NCBI GenBank assembly: GCA_038231775.1
Contig: JBBRKS010000047.1
Location: 1 to 25,321 of the forward strand
DNA from: Stagnihabitans sp038231775
Lineage (GTDB): Bacteria; Pseudomonadota; Alphaproteobacteria; Rhodobacterales; Rhodobacteraceae
Reading direction: 5' to 3'
Length of the DNA: 25,321 bases
Below the pieces are notes generated by a model. That model worked only from the letters and a program-made list of their open reading frames with translations, was not told the origin of the DNA and made no database searches. Positions 1 through 6,837 of the stretch are shown one piece after another. Each line of letters opens with the position of its first letter. Position 1 is the first letter of the stretch. The position numbers and the translations under genes are program-made.

Positions 1-61
1 AGATGTGCGCCCAGTCGGCAGCCCGTTTGGACCAATCGCGCAAGTCGTCGTGGTTCATCAT
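1..61 (-). CDS. 5' end of a gene leaving the window; possibly a PLP-dependent decarboxylase
   Basis: Only the first 20 or so codons are inside the window. Two adjacent ATGs (61-59 and 58-56) open a frame reading MNHDDLRDWSKRAADWAHI. The pattern of an aromatic/acidic 'RDW..RAADW' start resembles the N-terminus of group II pyridoxal-phosphate decarboxylases (aromatic amino acid decarboxylase type) of Rhodobacterales; that assignment is inference from 20 residues only. A GAGGG Shine-Dalgarno-like sequence sits just upstream, better spaced for the second ATG. It lies inside an inverted repeat (CCCTCTG at 63-69, CAGAGGG at 88-94) that could partly hide it in the mRNA. Confidence 0.4.
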   Translation of the reverse strand, partial: MMNHDDLRDWSKRAADWAHI

Positions 62-285
62 GCCCTCTGCTTTGGCGCGGATAAGGCCAGAGGGGAGGCT
101 TCTTGGCAAGGGGCGCGCAGGGTATGGAAAGACCGGGTGAACCGGATGTTAGGCCAAGAGGCGCAGAGCCTAAAGGGCATCGGTTGTAAGGTCCGGCGAA
201 GTCAGGGGGAGGCGAGAATAAGGTCGGACAAGGCCAAGGTCGGGCGAGGCCAAAGCCCGGCTTCTGGCGGCTCAGTGTCCAGCGC
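62..285. other. Intergenic region, no gene recognised
   Basis: This stretch lies between the divergently read start near 61 and the 3' end of the YjbR-like gene. It is GC-rich and contains reiterated 'aaggtcgg / aaggcca' runs around 218-260. An open plus-strand frame crosses it but has no ribosome binding site, no recognisable domain and runs antisense into the next gene, so it is not called. Confidence 0.4.
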
Positions 286-645
286 TCAGGCGTCAGGCGG
301 CCACGGGTCAAGCGCGGCTTGCAGCTTGCGTGTCAGGCTTTTGCGGATGACGCCGTATGATATGCGGATGCGGTCGGTCATTTCCTCATCCGGCACAGAC
401 CCAAACGGAATACGGACCCAGCTTGCATGGAAATAGGGGGCGCGTTGGGCGCGGGCCATTTCGATCAGAAAGCGGGCGGTGTCGGTGTCGGGGCATTTGA
501 CGTTCAATCCGTTGCCGTCCAATGCTCCCACCACGGCGAACAGCTTGCCGCCGACCTTCCACGCATCATGGCCGCCGCCCCACGGATCGGACCATAGCGC
601 GCCGGGCAATCCGGCGCAGACTGTGTTGACCAGGGCGCGGGTCAC
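286..645 (-). CDS. MmcQ/YjbR family protein (DUF419-like)
   Basis: The frame encodes a protein of about 119 residues if read from the GTG at 645. It shows the family hallmarks: a short N-terminal helix (ALVNTVCAGLPGA), the segment DPWGGGHDAWKVGGKLFAVVG near the N-terminus, and a C-terminal half with a SWVRIP motif followed by 'DEEM..RI..SYGVI'. Proteins of this fold bind DNA in some cases (CyaY-like fold), but no cellular role is established. The frame stays open upstream to an ATG at 771. The extra 42 residues are basic, low-complexity and outside the family's usual 115-120 residue length, so the GTG start is preferred although its Shine-Dalgarno sequence is weak. It stands alone, with a lipoprotein gene diverging upstream. 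Confidence 0.75.
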   Translation of the reverse strand: MTRALVNTVCAGLPGALWSDPWGGGHDAWKVGGKLFAVVGALDGNGLNVKCPDTDTARFLIEMARAQRAPYFHASWVRIPFGSVPDEEMTDRIRISYGVIRKSLTRKLQAALDPWPPDA

Positions 646-842
646 GCGGGGCGCCCGATCTGGTAGGTCATGCGCGGTGAGCCATCGGGTGAGCCTTATC
701 TGGAGCGTTTGACTGAAGTGCGATTGACGGCGACGCAAGGCGGTGGGTGCGGTTCTGCCCGAGCGTCTCATTTTGCAGCGGCCTGTCTTGCCGCCACCTG
801 CACAGCGCAGGTCGCACCCGGCAGGCTCCGCAAACTCGACCT

Positions 843-860
843 CAAATAGCGCGATATTTG
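843..860. promoter_or_regulatory. Near-perfect 18-bp palindrome upstream of the lipoprotein gene
   Basis: CAAATA (843-848) and TATTTG (855-860) are exact inverted arms. The centre is also nearly symmetric, so 16 of 18 positions match the reverse complement. It sits about 60 bases before the start codon at 918, where a regulator-binding site could lie. The regulator is unknown. Confidence 0.35.
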
Positions 861-917
861 TCGAAATCGTGCCACAATCTCATGCCAGAAGCCAAGACTG
901 TTTCATAGGAGTGTGCA

Positions 918-1535
918 ATGCCGGTATCCCGTCGACTTTTCCTGCTATCCGCTATGGCCCTGCCGCTGGGGGCGTGTGGCGGCACCTACGCGACCTCGTT
1001 TCCGGCACAGTTAAGCCTTGACCAGACCAGCCACTGGCGCGTCACGTCGGTTCAGGTTCTGGTCTCGCAAAACCTGACCGTGTCGGAAGAAAAGGGCTTT
1101 GTGCCGCATGCCGACATCGTCTGGCGTGAGGATGATCCGCAGGGCGACCGCCATCAGCAGGTCGCAACCATCATGCAAAACGCCATCGCCGCGGGGGCAC
1201 GCGGTTTGCATGGGCCAGAAGCGGTGAAGCTGCAGGTCAGCGTGACGCGCTTCCACGCCCTGACGTTTGAGGCTGAAACCGGCCTGCCAGACGCCGGTGT
1301 GCACAACATCCAGTTTGACATTCAGGTGGTTGATGCCCGCTCTGGTCAGGTTCTGGTCGGCTCCACCCATATCGTCGCCGACTTTCCGGCGCTGTCTGGC
1401 GAAAAGATGCGCGCCGCACGGGCGAGGGGAGAGACGCAGAAGTCGCAGATCACCGCCCATGTCGCGGCAACCATCGCCGCCTGGCTTGGCACCGGCCCCG
1501 ATGTGCGCGCCAGCTTCACCCGGCTGGGCGACTGA
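918..1535 (+). CDS. Lipoprotein, DUF6778-like
   Basis: This 205-residue protein starts with a basic stretch and a hydrophobic segment ending in LPLGAC, a lipobox with the lipidated cysteine at residue 20. It should therefore be exported by Sec or Tat (SRR near the start) and anchored to a membrane in the periplasm. The rest is soluble and alternates beta-strand-like segments (VQVLVSQNLTV, LQVSVTRFHAL, NIQFDIQVVDARSGQVLVG) with a helical C-terminus. It resembles the DUF6778 family of Rhodobacteraceae, whose function is unknown; the family name is from memory of the pattern, not a search. A good AGGAG lies at 908-912, 5-6 bases before the ATG. The gene is monocistronic and ends in a strong terminator. 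Confidence 0.8.
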   Translation: MPVSRRLFLLSAMALPLGACGGTYATSFPAQLSLDQTSHWRVTSVQVLVSQNLTVSEEKGFVPHADIVWREDDPQGDRHQQVATIMQNAIAAGARGLHGPEAVKLQVSVTRFHALTFEAETGLPDAGVHNIQFDIQVVDARSGQVLVGSTHIVADFPALSGEKMRAARARGETQKSQITAHVAATIAAWLGTGPDVRASFTRLGD

Positions 1536-1553
1536 CGCCTGACCTGAAATCAA

Positions 1554-1588
1554 GGTGCGGTGCGGCCAACGCACCGCACTTTCCCCTT
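1554..1588 (+). terminator. Rho-independent terminator of the lipoprotein gene
   Basis: Perfect 10-bp stem: GTGCGGTGCG (1555-1564) pairs with CGCACCGCAC (1570-1579) around a GCCAA loop, followed by TTTCCCCTT. It begins 18 bases after the stop codon and separates the lipoprotein gene from the cysS transcription unit. Confidence 0.8.
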
Positions 1589-1615
1589 GGTTTGACCGCC
1601 ATCTTCCGCTAGAAC
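1587..1615 (+). promoter_or_regulatory. Candidate sigma-70-type promoter of the cysS unit
   Basis: TTGGTT (1587-1592) and TAGAAC (1610-1615) are separated by 17 bases, a weak match to the -35/-10 consensus (3/6 and 4/6). If used, transcription would start near 1622-1623, exactly at the ATG of the 14-codon leader frame, which would make that frame leaderless. This is consistent with the lack of a Shine-Dalgarno sequence before it. Confidence 0.35.
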
Positions 1616-1622
1616 GCCGCCC

Positions 1623-1667
1623 ATGACGAACCTGCACATCAATACGGCGTGCTGCATTACCGGCTGA
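1623..1667 (+). CDS. Putative 14-residue leader peptide with tandem Cys codons
   Basis: ATG at 1623 opens MTNLHINTACCITG followed by TGA at 1665-1667. Two adjacent TGC codons (1650-1655) lie directly upstream of the Cys-tRNA ligase gene. There is no Shine-Dalgarno sequence, but the candidate promoter would place the transcript start at or next to the ATG. Leader peptides rich in the codon of the amino acid used by the downstream gene are the sensing part of attenuators, and leaderless Cys-rich leaders are known in mycobacteria. That this frame is translated here is inference. See the leader RNA entry for the structures it could control. Confidence 0.4.
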   Translation: MTNLHINTACCITG

Positions 1668-1748
1668 CTTTGTCAGGCGGGCCCGTCATTTCGTCCTAAA
1701 CGCACGAAAAGGTCCGCCCTCAAGGGGGTCTTTGCGGCGTTTGGAGGG
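1660..1748 (+). promoter_or_regulatory. cysS leader RNA with mutually exclusive hairpins (possible translation attenuator)
   Basis: Three pairings that cannot coexist are visible. A: CCG (1660-1662) and CTGAC (1664-1668) pair with GTCAG (1672-1676) and CGG (1678-1680); this hairpin contains the leader stop codon. B: AGGCGGGCC (1675-1683) pairs with GGTCCGCCCT (1711-1720) with one bulge and one G-U, capped by TTTCGT (1689-1694) with ACGAAA (1704-1709). C: CCCTC (1717-1721) pairs with GAGGG (1744-1748), the Shine-Dalgarno sequence of cysS. A excludes B, and B excludes C. A ribosome stalled on the Cys codons would cover the 5' arm of A, allow B, and free the cysS binding site. Folding energies were not computed. 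Confidence 0.4.
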
Positions 1749-1751
1749 ACT

Positions 1752-3362
1752 ATGGACAATATCCGGCTTTACAACACGGCCACGCGGACGAAACAGGATT
1801 TCGCCCCGATTGATGCTAATAATGTCCGCATGTATGTCTGCGGCCCGACCGTGTATGACCGCGCCCATATCGGCAATGCCCGGCCTGTCGTGGTGTTTGA
1901 CGTGCTGTTTCGCCTGCTGCGCCATGTTTACGGGCCCGATCACGTGACCTATGTGCGCAACTTCACCGATGTGGATGACAAGATCAACGCGGCCGCACAG
2001 GCGCGGAAGGTGGCCGGTGATCCAAGATCGCTAGAGGCGCTGATCCATGAGCGGACCGAGCAAACCATCAGCTGGTATCACGCCGATATGGACGCCCTGG
2101 GGGCGCTGCGCCCGACGCTGGAGCCGCGTGCGACCGATTTTATTCCGCAGATGGTGACGATGATTGCCGGGCTGGTGGCATCGGGTCACGCTTACGAAAA
2201 GGCCGGCCATGTGCTGTTCCGGGTGCGCAGCGACAAAACCTATGGCGTGCTGTCGGGTCGGTCTGTCGATGACATGATCGCCGGGGCGCGGGTTGAAATC
2301 GCGCCCTTCAAGGAAGACCCGATGGATTTCGTGCTGTGGAAGCCGTCAGACGCCGACCTGCCCGGCTGGGATTCCCCGTGGGGCCGGGGTCGACCGGGTT
2401 GGCACATCGAATGCAGCGCCATGGCCGACGACTTGCTGATGAAGGGCCTGCCCGAGGCAGAAAAGGCCTTCGACATCCACGGCGGCGGCCTTGACCTGCA
2501 ATTTCCGCACCATGAAAACGAACTCGCCCAAAGCCGCTGCGCCCATCCGAAGGGCGGGTTCGCTCATGTCTGGATGCACAACGAGATGCTGCAGGTCGAG
2601 GGCAAGAAGATGTCCAAGAGTTTGGGCAATTTCTTTACGGTGCGGGATTTGCTGGATCAGGGTGTGCCGGGTGAGGTGATCCGGATGGTGTTCCTTGGCA
2701 CGCATTACAGTAAGCCGATGGACTGGACGGCGGAGAAGGCGGCGCAGGCCGAAGCGACCTTGCGCAAGTGGCGAGGCCTCGTCGCAGGCATCGAGCCTGC
2801 TCCAAGCCCGCTGCCGGGCGTTGTTTCTGCGCTGGCAGATGATCTGAACACAGCAGGTGCGCTTGCCGAAATGCATGCCGCGGTGGAGCGCGGGGACTTT
2901 GCGAGGCTTAAGACGTCGGCCGAGTTGATAGGGATATTGACGGACAGGATGGGGGAATGGGTAGCCAATCCACTCGCTCTGTCGACAATCGAACTCGTCA
3001 ATCGCGCTATCTCGAGACGTTCTGAGGCGCGGGCGGCAAAAGACTGGTCAAGAGCAGACATCGTTCGTGATGGGCTGAAACTCGCTGGTATAAAATTGAG
3101 GGACGAAGGCAAGCGCACAAATTGGGATCTAGTTAAGGATGAATTGGAAAGTTGGCCATTCCACGCAGCTTTTCGAGCAGCAATTTCGTCCGGTAGCGAC
3201 GAACAAAGAGACGAAGCATTTGCGGCAGCCGCCGATGCAGGAATTCATTTTTTAGCTGGATGGACTTCTGAAAGTACCCCAGCTTGGCTAGGGCTTCCAA
3301 ACGATGCTCACGTTCGTAAGGCTATCACTGAGACCCTTAGACTACTTGGTGAACCGCTGTGA
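1752..3362 (+). CDS. cysS: Cysteine--tRNA ligase with C-terminal extension
   Basis: The enzyme charges tRNA-Cys with cysteine in the cytoplasm. Class I signatures are clear: HIGN at residues 39-42 after CGPTVYD (zinc-ligand Cys30), the HIEC and HHENE zinc-site segments, and KMSKS at 286-290. The anticodon-binding helical region follows (RSEARAAKDW..AD..RDGL). The usual protein of about 460-480 residues would end near the 'RTNWDLV' segment, but this one continues for roughly 75 more residues with no domain I recognise, to 536 in all. From about 2900 onward GC falls to near 50% and codon choice loosens, unlike the 65% of the catalytic part. GGAGGG at 1743-1748 precedes the ATG closely. The stop overlaps the cimA GTG by 4 bases. 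Confidence 0.95.
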   Translation: MDNIRLYNTATRTKQDFAPIDANNVRMYVCGPTVYDRAHIGNARPVVVFDVLFRLLRHVYGPDHVTYVRNFTDVDDKINAAAQARKVAGDPRSLEALIHERTEQTISWYHADMDALGALRPTLEPRATDFIPQMVTMIAGLVASGHAYEKAGHVLFRVRSDKTYGVLSGRSVDDMIAGARVEIAPFKEDPMDFVLWKPSDADLPGWDSPWGRGRPGWHIECSAMADDLLMKGLPEAEKAFDIHGGGLDLQFPHHENELAQSRCAHPKGGFAHVWMHNEMLQVEGKKMSKSLGNFFTVRDLLDQGVPGEVIRMVFLGTHYSKPMDWTAEKAAQAEATLRKWRGLVAGIEPAPSPLPGVVSALADDLNTAGALAEMHAAVERGDFARLKTSAELIGILTDRMGEWVANPLALSTIELVNRAISRRSEARAAKDWSRADIVRDGLKLAGIKLRDEGKRTNWDLVKDELESWPFHAAFRAAISSGSDEQRDEAFAAAADAGIHFLAGWTSESTPAWLGLPNDAHVRKAITETLRLLGEPL

Positions 3363-4990
3363 AAGCCCACCTCTCCCTCTTCGACACCACCCTCCGCGAC
3401 GGCCAGCAGACTCAGGGCGTTCAGTTCTCTACCGCTGAAAAGGTCCAGATCGCCAAGGCGCTTGATGCGCTTGGCCTTGACTATATCGAGGGTGGCTGGC
3501 CCGGTGCCAACCCGACCGACTCGGAATTCTTTGCCAACCCGCCGCAGACCCGCGCCACCATGACGGCGTTTGGCATGACCAAGCGGGTGGGCCGCTCGGC
3601 CGACAATGACGACGTTCTGGCTGCGGTGCTGAACGCCAACACGCCCGCCGTCTGTCTGGTCGGCAAAACGCATGAGTTCCATGTGACCACAGCCTTGGGC
3701 GTGACGCTGGAGGAAAACCGGCAGGCCATCGCCGACAGCTTTGCCCATGTCGTCGCCAAAGGGCGCGAGGCGCTTTTTGATGCGGAACATTTCTTTGACG
3801 GCTACAAGGCCAACCCCGCCTATGCGCTGTCCTGCCTGAACGCCGCCAAAGACGCGGGCGCGCGCTGGCTGGTTTTGTGTGACACCAACGGCGGCGCGCT
3901 GCCCTCTGAAATCGCCCGCATCGTGGGTGAGGTGATCGCGTCCGGCATTCCCGGTGACCGTCTGGGCATCCACTGCCATGATGACACCGGCAACGCGGTT
4001 GCGAACTCTTTGGCGGCGGTGCAGGCCGGGGTGCGGCAGGTTCAGGGCACGCTGAACGGCTTGGGCGAACGCTGCGGCAATGCGAACCTGACGACGCTGA
4101 TCCCGACTTTGCTGCTGAAGGAACCCTTTGCCAGCCAATTCGAAACAGGCGTTGCGGCGGACGGCCTGAAGGGCCTGCTGCGTGACAGCCGGATGCTGGA
4201 TGATATCCTGAACCGGGTGCCACAGCGTCAGGCCCCCTATGTCGGGGCCAGCGCCTTTGCCCACAAGGCCGGGCTTCACGCCAGCGCCATCCTGAAAAAT
4301 CCCTCGACTTATGAACACGTTGACCCGGCGCTTGTCGGCAACGCCCGCGTCATTCCGATGAGCAATCAGGCCGGCCAGTCCAACCTGCGCGCCCGCCTGA
4401 CCGCCATCGGCATCACGATCCCACCCGGCGATGACCGCCTGTCGCGCATTCTGGACGTGGTCAAAGAGCGTGAGGATCAGGGCTACGCCTATGACGGTGC
4501 CCAAGCCTCGTTCGAACTGCTCGCACGGCGCGAACTCGGCCTGTGCCCAAGCTTCTTTGAGGTGACGCGGTATCGGGTAACGGTTGAACGCCGACGCTCG
4601 TCCACCGGGGCGAACGTGACCCTGTCCGAGGCGGTCGTGGTGGTCAAAATCAACGATCAGGTGATGATGTCGGTCAGCGATTCGGTGGATGAGACGGGTG
4701 CAGACCTTGGCCCGGTCAACGCGTTGTCCAAGGCGCTTGCGAAAGACCTTGGCCCCTATCAGGCGGTGATTGATGATCTGCATCTGGTCGATTTCAAGGT
4801 CCGTATCACCCAAGGCGGCACCGATGCGGTCACCCGCGTGATCATCGATTCCGAGGATTCGAATGGCAACCGGTGGAGCACAGTGGGTGTGTCCGCCAAC
4901 ATCGTCGATGCCAGTTTTGAGGCGTTGCTGGATGCGATCACGTGGAAGCTGATCCGCGATGTGGGTTCAAACGAGGGGCAGGGGGCATGA
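3359..4990 (+). CDS. cimA: (R)-citramalate synthase
   Basis: The protein condenses pyruvate and acetyl-CoA to citramalate, the first step of the threonine-independent route to isoleucine. At 543 residues it has the CimA-type length. The N-terminal HMGL-like barrel carries FDTTLRDGQQ (Arg13, Asp14) and the metal-binding HCHDDTGNA motif (His205, His207). A C-terminal LeuA-type regulatory domain fills about residues 400-530 and probably binds isoleucine. The GLHASA segment near the end of the catalytic part is also conserved. 2-isopropylmalate synthase and homocitrate synthase are the alternatives, but the 'EGGWPGANPTD' segment and the domain layout fit CimA. It starts with GTG inside the cysS stop (GTGA) and ends in an ATGA overlap with the next gene, indicating translational coupling. 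Confidence 0.93.
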   Translation: MKAHLSLFDTTLRDGQQTQGVQFSTAEKVQIAKALDALGLDYIEGGWPGANPTDSEFFANPPQTRATMTAFGMTKRVGRSADNDDVLAAVLNANTPAVCLVGKTHEFHVTTALGVTLEENRQAIADSFAHVVAKGREALFDAEHFFDGYKANPAYALSCLNAAKDAGARWLVLCDTNGGALPSEIARIVGEVIASGIPGDRLGIHCHDDTGNAVANSLAAVQAGVRQVQGTLNGLGERCGNANLTTLIPTLLLKEPFASQFETGVAADGLKGLLRDSRMLDDILNRVPQRQAPYVGASAFAHKAGLHASAILKNPSTYEHVDPALVGNARVIPMSNQAGQSNLRARLTAIGITIPPGDDRLSRILDVVKEREDQGYAYDGAQASFELLARRELGLCPSFFEVTRYRVTVERRRSSTGANVTLSEAVVVVKINDQVMMSVSDSVDETGADLGPVNALSKALAKDLGPYQAVIDDLHLVDFKVRITQGGTDAVTRVIIDSEDSNGNRWSTVGVSANIVDASFEALLDAITWKLIRDVGSNEGQGA

Positions 4991-5397
4991 AACGCCTGAT
5001 CCTGACCCTGATGACGCTTGCCGCCTGCACCCCGGCACCCGCCCCGGATACCCCCGTGATTACAGTGGCCTCCGGAAATTTCACTGGCTTTACCAGCACC
5101 CAGATCTATGCCGACGGCACACTGATCGCAGGGTCTGGCACCTCTTTCAAGCCGGTCTATACGACCAGCCACACCACGCCCGAGGTCTTTGCATCCGCCG
5201 CCAAAGTGATCGAGGCTGAAGGGGCCAAAACCCGCGCACGCCTGAAGCCGCAGAAATACCCCTGCATGGATTACGGCAGCGACAGCGTTCAGGTCACCCC
5301 GCCGATTGCCGGGTTCGACGGTGTTTCGGCCCAGTGCCCGGACCCTGCGATGGCGGACCTGATGACGCATATCCTGCACGCGCTTGTCCGGCCATGA
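4987..5397 (+). CDS. Small putative lipoprotein
   Basis: The 136-residue product begins MKRLILTLMTLAAC, a compact signal peptide with a lipobox-like end (Cys14), followed by a proline/alanine linker. The mature part is a beta-rich segment of about 110 residues with two further cysteines (in YPCMDYG and SAQCPDP) that might form a disulfide in the periplasm. I do not recognise a family. The ATG at 4987 is chosen because it overlaps the cimA stop (ATGA) and places the signal peptide at the N-terminus; an upstream in-frame ATG at 4942 would bury it. Its own stop overlaps the next start in the same way, so it belongs to the cysS-cimA chain, although no metabolic link is evident. Confidence 0.75.
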   Translation: MKRLILTLMTLAACTPAPAPDTPVITVASGNFTGFTSTQIYADGTLIAGSGTSFKPVYTTSHTTPEVFASAAKVIEAEGAKTRARLKPQKYPCMDYGSDSVQVTPPIAGFDGVSAQCPDPAMADLMTHILHALVRP

Positions 5398-6155
5398 GCC
5401 TTGACGCCTGCGCTGCGTTGGTCGAACGTGGCGACCCGGACCGCTTTGCCGCCCTGATGGCTGCCCCCCCGGCGGCACGCGCCAAACTGCTGCCCATCTA
5501 TGCCTTCAATCTTGAGGTGGCCCGCGCCCCTTGGGTCACCGAACAGCCGCTGATCGCCGAAATGCGCCTGCAATTCTGGCGCGATGTGCTGGCCGCCCCC
5601 AAGCCTCGGGCGCATGATGTGGCGGGTCCGTTGCATGCTTTGTGCGGCCAGACCCAAGGCCTGGCCCCGCTTCTGGACCTGGTGATAGAGGCGCGCCGCC
5701 GCGATATCACCCGCGAACCCTTTGCGTCCGAAACCGCCTTTGACGCCTATATCGAGGATACCTCGGCCAGCCTGTTGTGGGCCGCAGCGCTTGCTTTGGG
5801 CGGGCAGGCTGACGCTGAAACCGGCTTTCGCGCCCTTGGTTGGGCTGCGGGTCTGGCCAGTTATCTGCGCGCCGTGCCCGCGCTGACGGCGCGCAACCTG
5901 CAACCGCTGGTCAATTCCGATCCCAAAGCAATCCGGATTTTGGCAGCCGAAGGCATGAACCATCTGGCCATCGCCCGCGCCGCCCGGCCCCGTTTCGGTG
6001 TCGCAGCCCCCGCGGCGCTAAGTGCGTGGCAAGCCGCACCCCTATTGAAACAAACGTTCAATAACCCGACCCGCGTGGCCGAAGGCGCACTGGGCCTGTC
6101 CGAATTCGCCCGGCGCGGCGGGCTGGTGTGGATGTCGCTGACGGGGCGGTTTTAA
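5394..6155 (+). CDS. Squalene/phytoene synthase-fold protein, NDUFAF6-like
   Basis: This 253-residue, mostly helical protein has the squalene/phytoene synthase fold. The segment 'YAFNLEVARAPWVTEQ...AEMRLQFWRD' matches the subgroup related to mitochondrial NDUFAF6, an assembly factor of respiratory complex I. The Asp-rich diphosphate-Mg2+ motif expected after the YxFxR-like segment in true synthases (DDxxD) is absent: the place is held by EVARAP. The second motif region around 'RAVPALTARN' also lacks it. Prenyl-transferase activity is therefore unlikely, and a role in complex I assembly is inferred from homologues. It is not the carotenoid enzyme CrtB. The ATG at 5394 overlaps the preceding stop (ATGA); a longer in-frame start at 5334 lies inside that gene and is rejected. 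It is the last gene of the chain and converges on the GNAT gene. Confidence 0.8.
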   Translation: MSLDACAALVERGDPDRFAALMAAPPAARAKLLPIYAFNLEVARAPWVTEQPLIAEMRLQFWRDVLAAPKPRAHDVAGPLHALCGQTQGLAPLLDLVIEARRRDITREPFASETAFDAYIEDTSASLLWAAALALGGQADAETGFRALGWAAGLASYLRAVPALTARNLQPLVNSDPKAIRILAAEGMNHLAIARAARPRFGVAAPAALSAWQAAPLLKQTFNNPTRVAEGALGLSEFARRGGLVWMSLTGRF

Positions 6156-6207
6156 GGGTCGCGGGGGCTGAGGCGCGCGCATTCAACGACATGTCCAGCC
6201 TATCCAG

Positions 6208-6690
6208 CTACTCCAACCGCCGCGTAAACCGCACTGCGGTGTTCGGCATCGGTCCATAGCCCAACCGCTGATAATACTCCTGCGCGGCCCAATTGCCCGG
6301 ATGGGTGCCGATGATCAGATAGCTGCAGCCCAATCCCCGCGCCATGTCTTCCGCCGCCCGCACCAGTGCCGTACCTATCCCAAGTCGGCGGGCACTTTCA
6401 GCAACAAAGAGATGATGCAGGTCCAAACCGCGCTCGCCGCAGCCCAGCCGCGCCAAGGGCAACAACGCCGCATAGCCCACCAGTTCGCCAGCGTTTTCGG
6501 CCACCAGCACATGAAACCACGGTCCCGCCCCGGTCATCTCGCCCGTCGCCGCTCAAAACACATCGCGCTCCAATGTGGCAAGCGTCAGACGCGGGACATC
6601 GTCGTGATAGCGCGTCAACGCTTCGACCAGCGCCATGATCCCGGCCAGATCGGCGCGCACCGCCTGCCGGATGATCACCTGCTGCTCCAC
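6208..6690 (-). pseudogene. GNAT-family N-acetyltransferase interrupted by an in-frame TGA
   Basis: Read from GTG at 6690, which has a strong GGAGG about 8 bases upstream, the frame gives an N-terminal GNAT segment (VIIRQAVRADLAGIMALVEA and on to ERDVF). It then meets TGA at 6555-6553, the 46th codon. The same frame continues with the rest of a typical acetyltransferase: PWFHVLVAENAGELVGYAA, then HHLFVAESARRLGIGTALVR, the acetyl-CoA-binding loop, and the C-terminal EYYQRLGYGPM. Without the TGA the product would be 160 residues, the normal length of the family. A single base change (for example GGA to TGA) explains the break. A shortened product from ATG at 6537 would lack the first beta strand and helix. 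It may be a real nonsense mutation or a base-calling error. The substrate cannot be told. Confidence 0.8.
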
Positions 6691-6740
6691 CCGATCCCCT
6701 CCAAGAACCGCCCCATTCAACTCTCCCCCAATTCCCGACC

Positions 6741-6782
6741 AAACGCAAAAGGGCGCTGCAAAAATCGCAGCACCCCCTTTCC
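6741..6782 (-). terminator. Probable terminator after pgk
   Basis: On the minus strand GCTGC (6774-6770) pairs with GCAGC (6759-6755) across an AT-rich loop. An outer AAAGGG/CCCTTT pairing is separated by a small internal loop, and TTTTGCGTTT follows. It lies between the pgk stop and the GNAT start, so it should end pgk transcripts. The stem is imperfect. Confidence 0.5.
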
Positions 6783-6837
6783 AACTTCATCCAGGTCCAA
6801 ATAATCCCGCCGGAGGCACCCGCCGCCTGACCCCGCG

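Noticed and set aside
5..436. Open plus-strand frame of 143 codons at the left edge
   Set aside because: No ribosome site, no recognisable domain, unusual composition, and it runs antisense into the YjbR-like gene.
1711..1737. Intrinsic transcription terminator in the cysS leader
   Set aside because: The CCC/GGG pairing there is short and no T-run follows, so control at the level of translation is the better hypothesis for the leader.
3308..4813. Long minus-strand open frame (501 codons) opposite cimA
   Set aside because: It is the complement of a well-supported gene in GC-rich DNA; the translation is Arg/Gly/His-rich without any domain.
5394..6155. Phytoene synthase (crtB) of a carotenoid cluster
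   Set aside because: The Asp-rich catalytic motifs are missing and no carotenoid genes are nearby.
6553..6555. TGA in the GNAT gene as a selenocysteine codon
   Set aside because: The position is not a catalytic Cys in the family, no selenocysteine insertion hairpin was recognised right after it, and a one-base nonsense change is the simpler reading.
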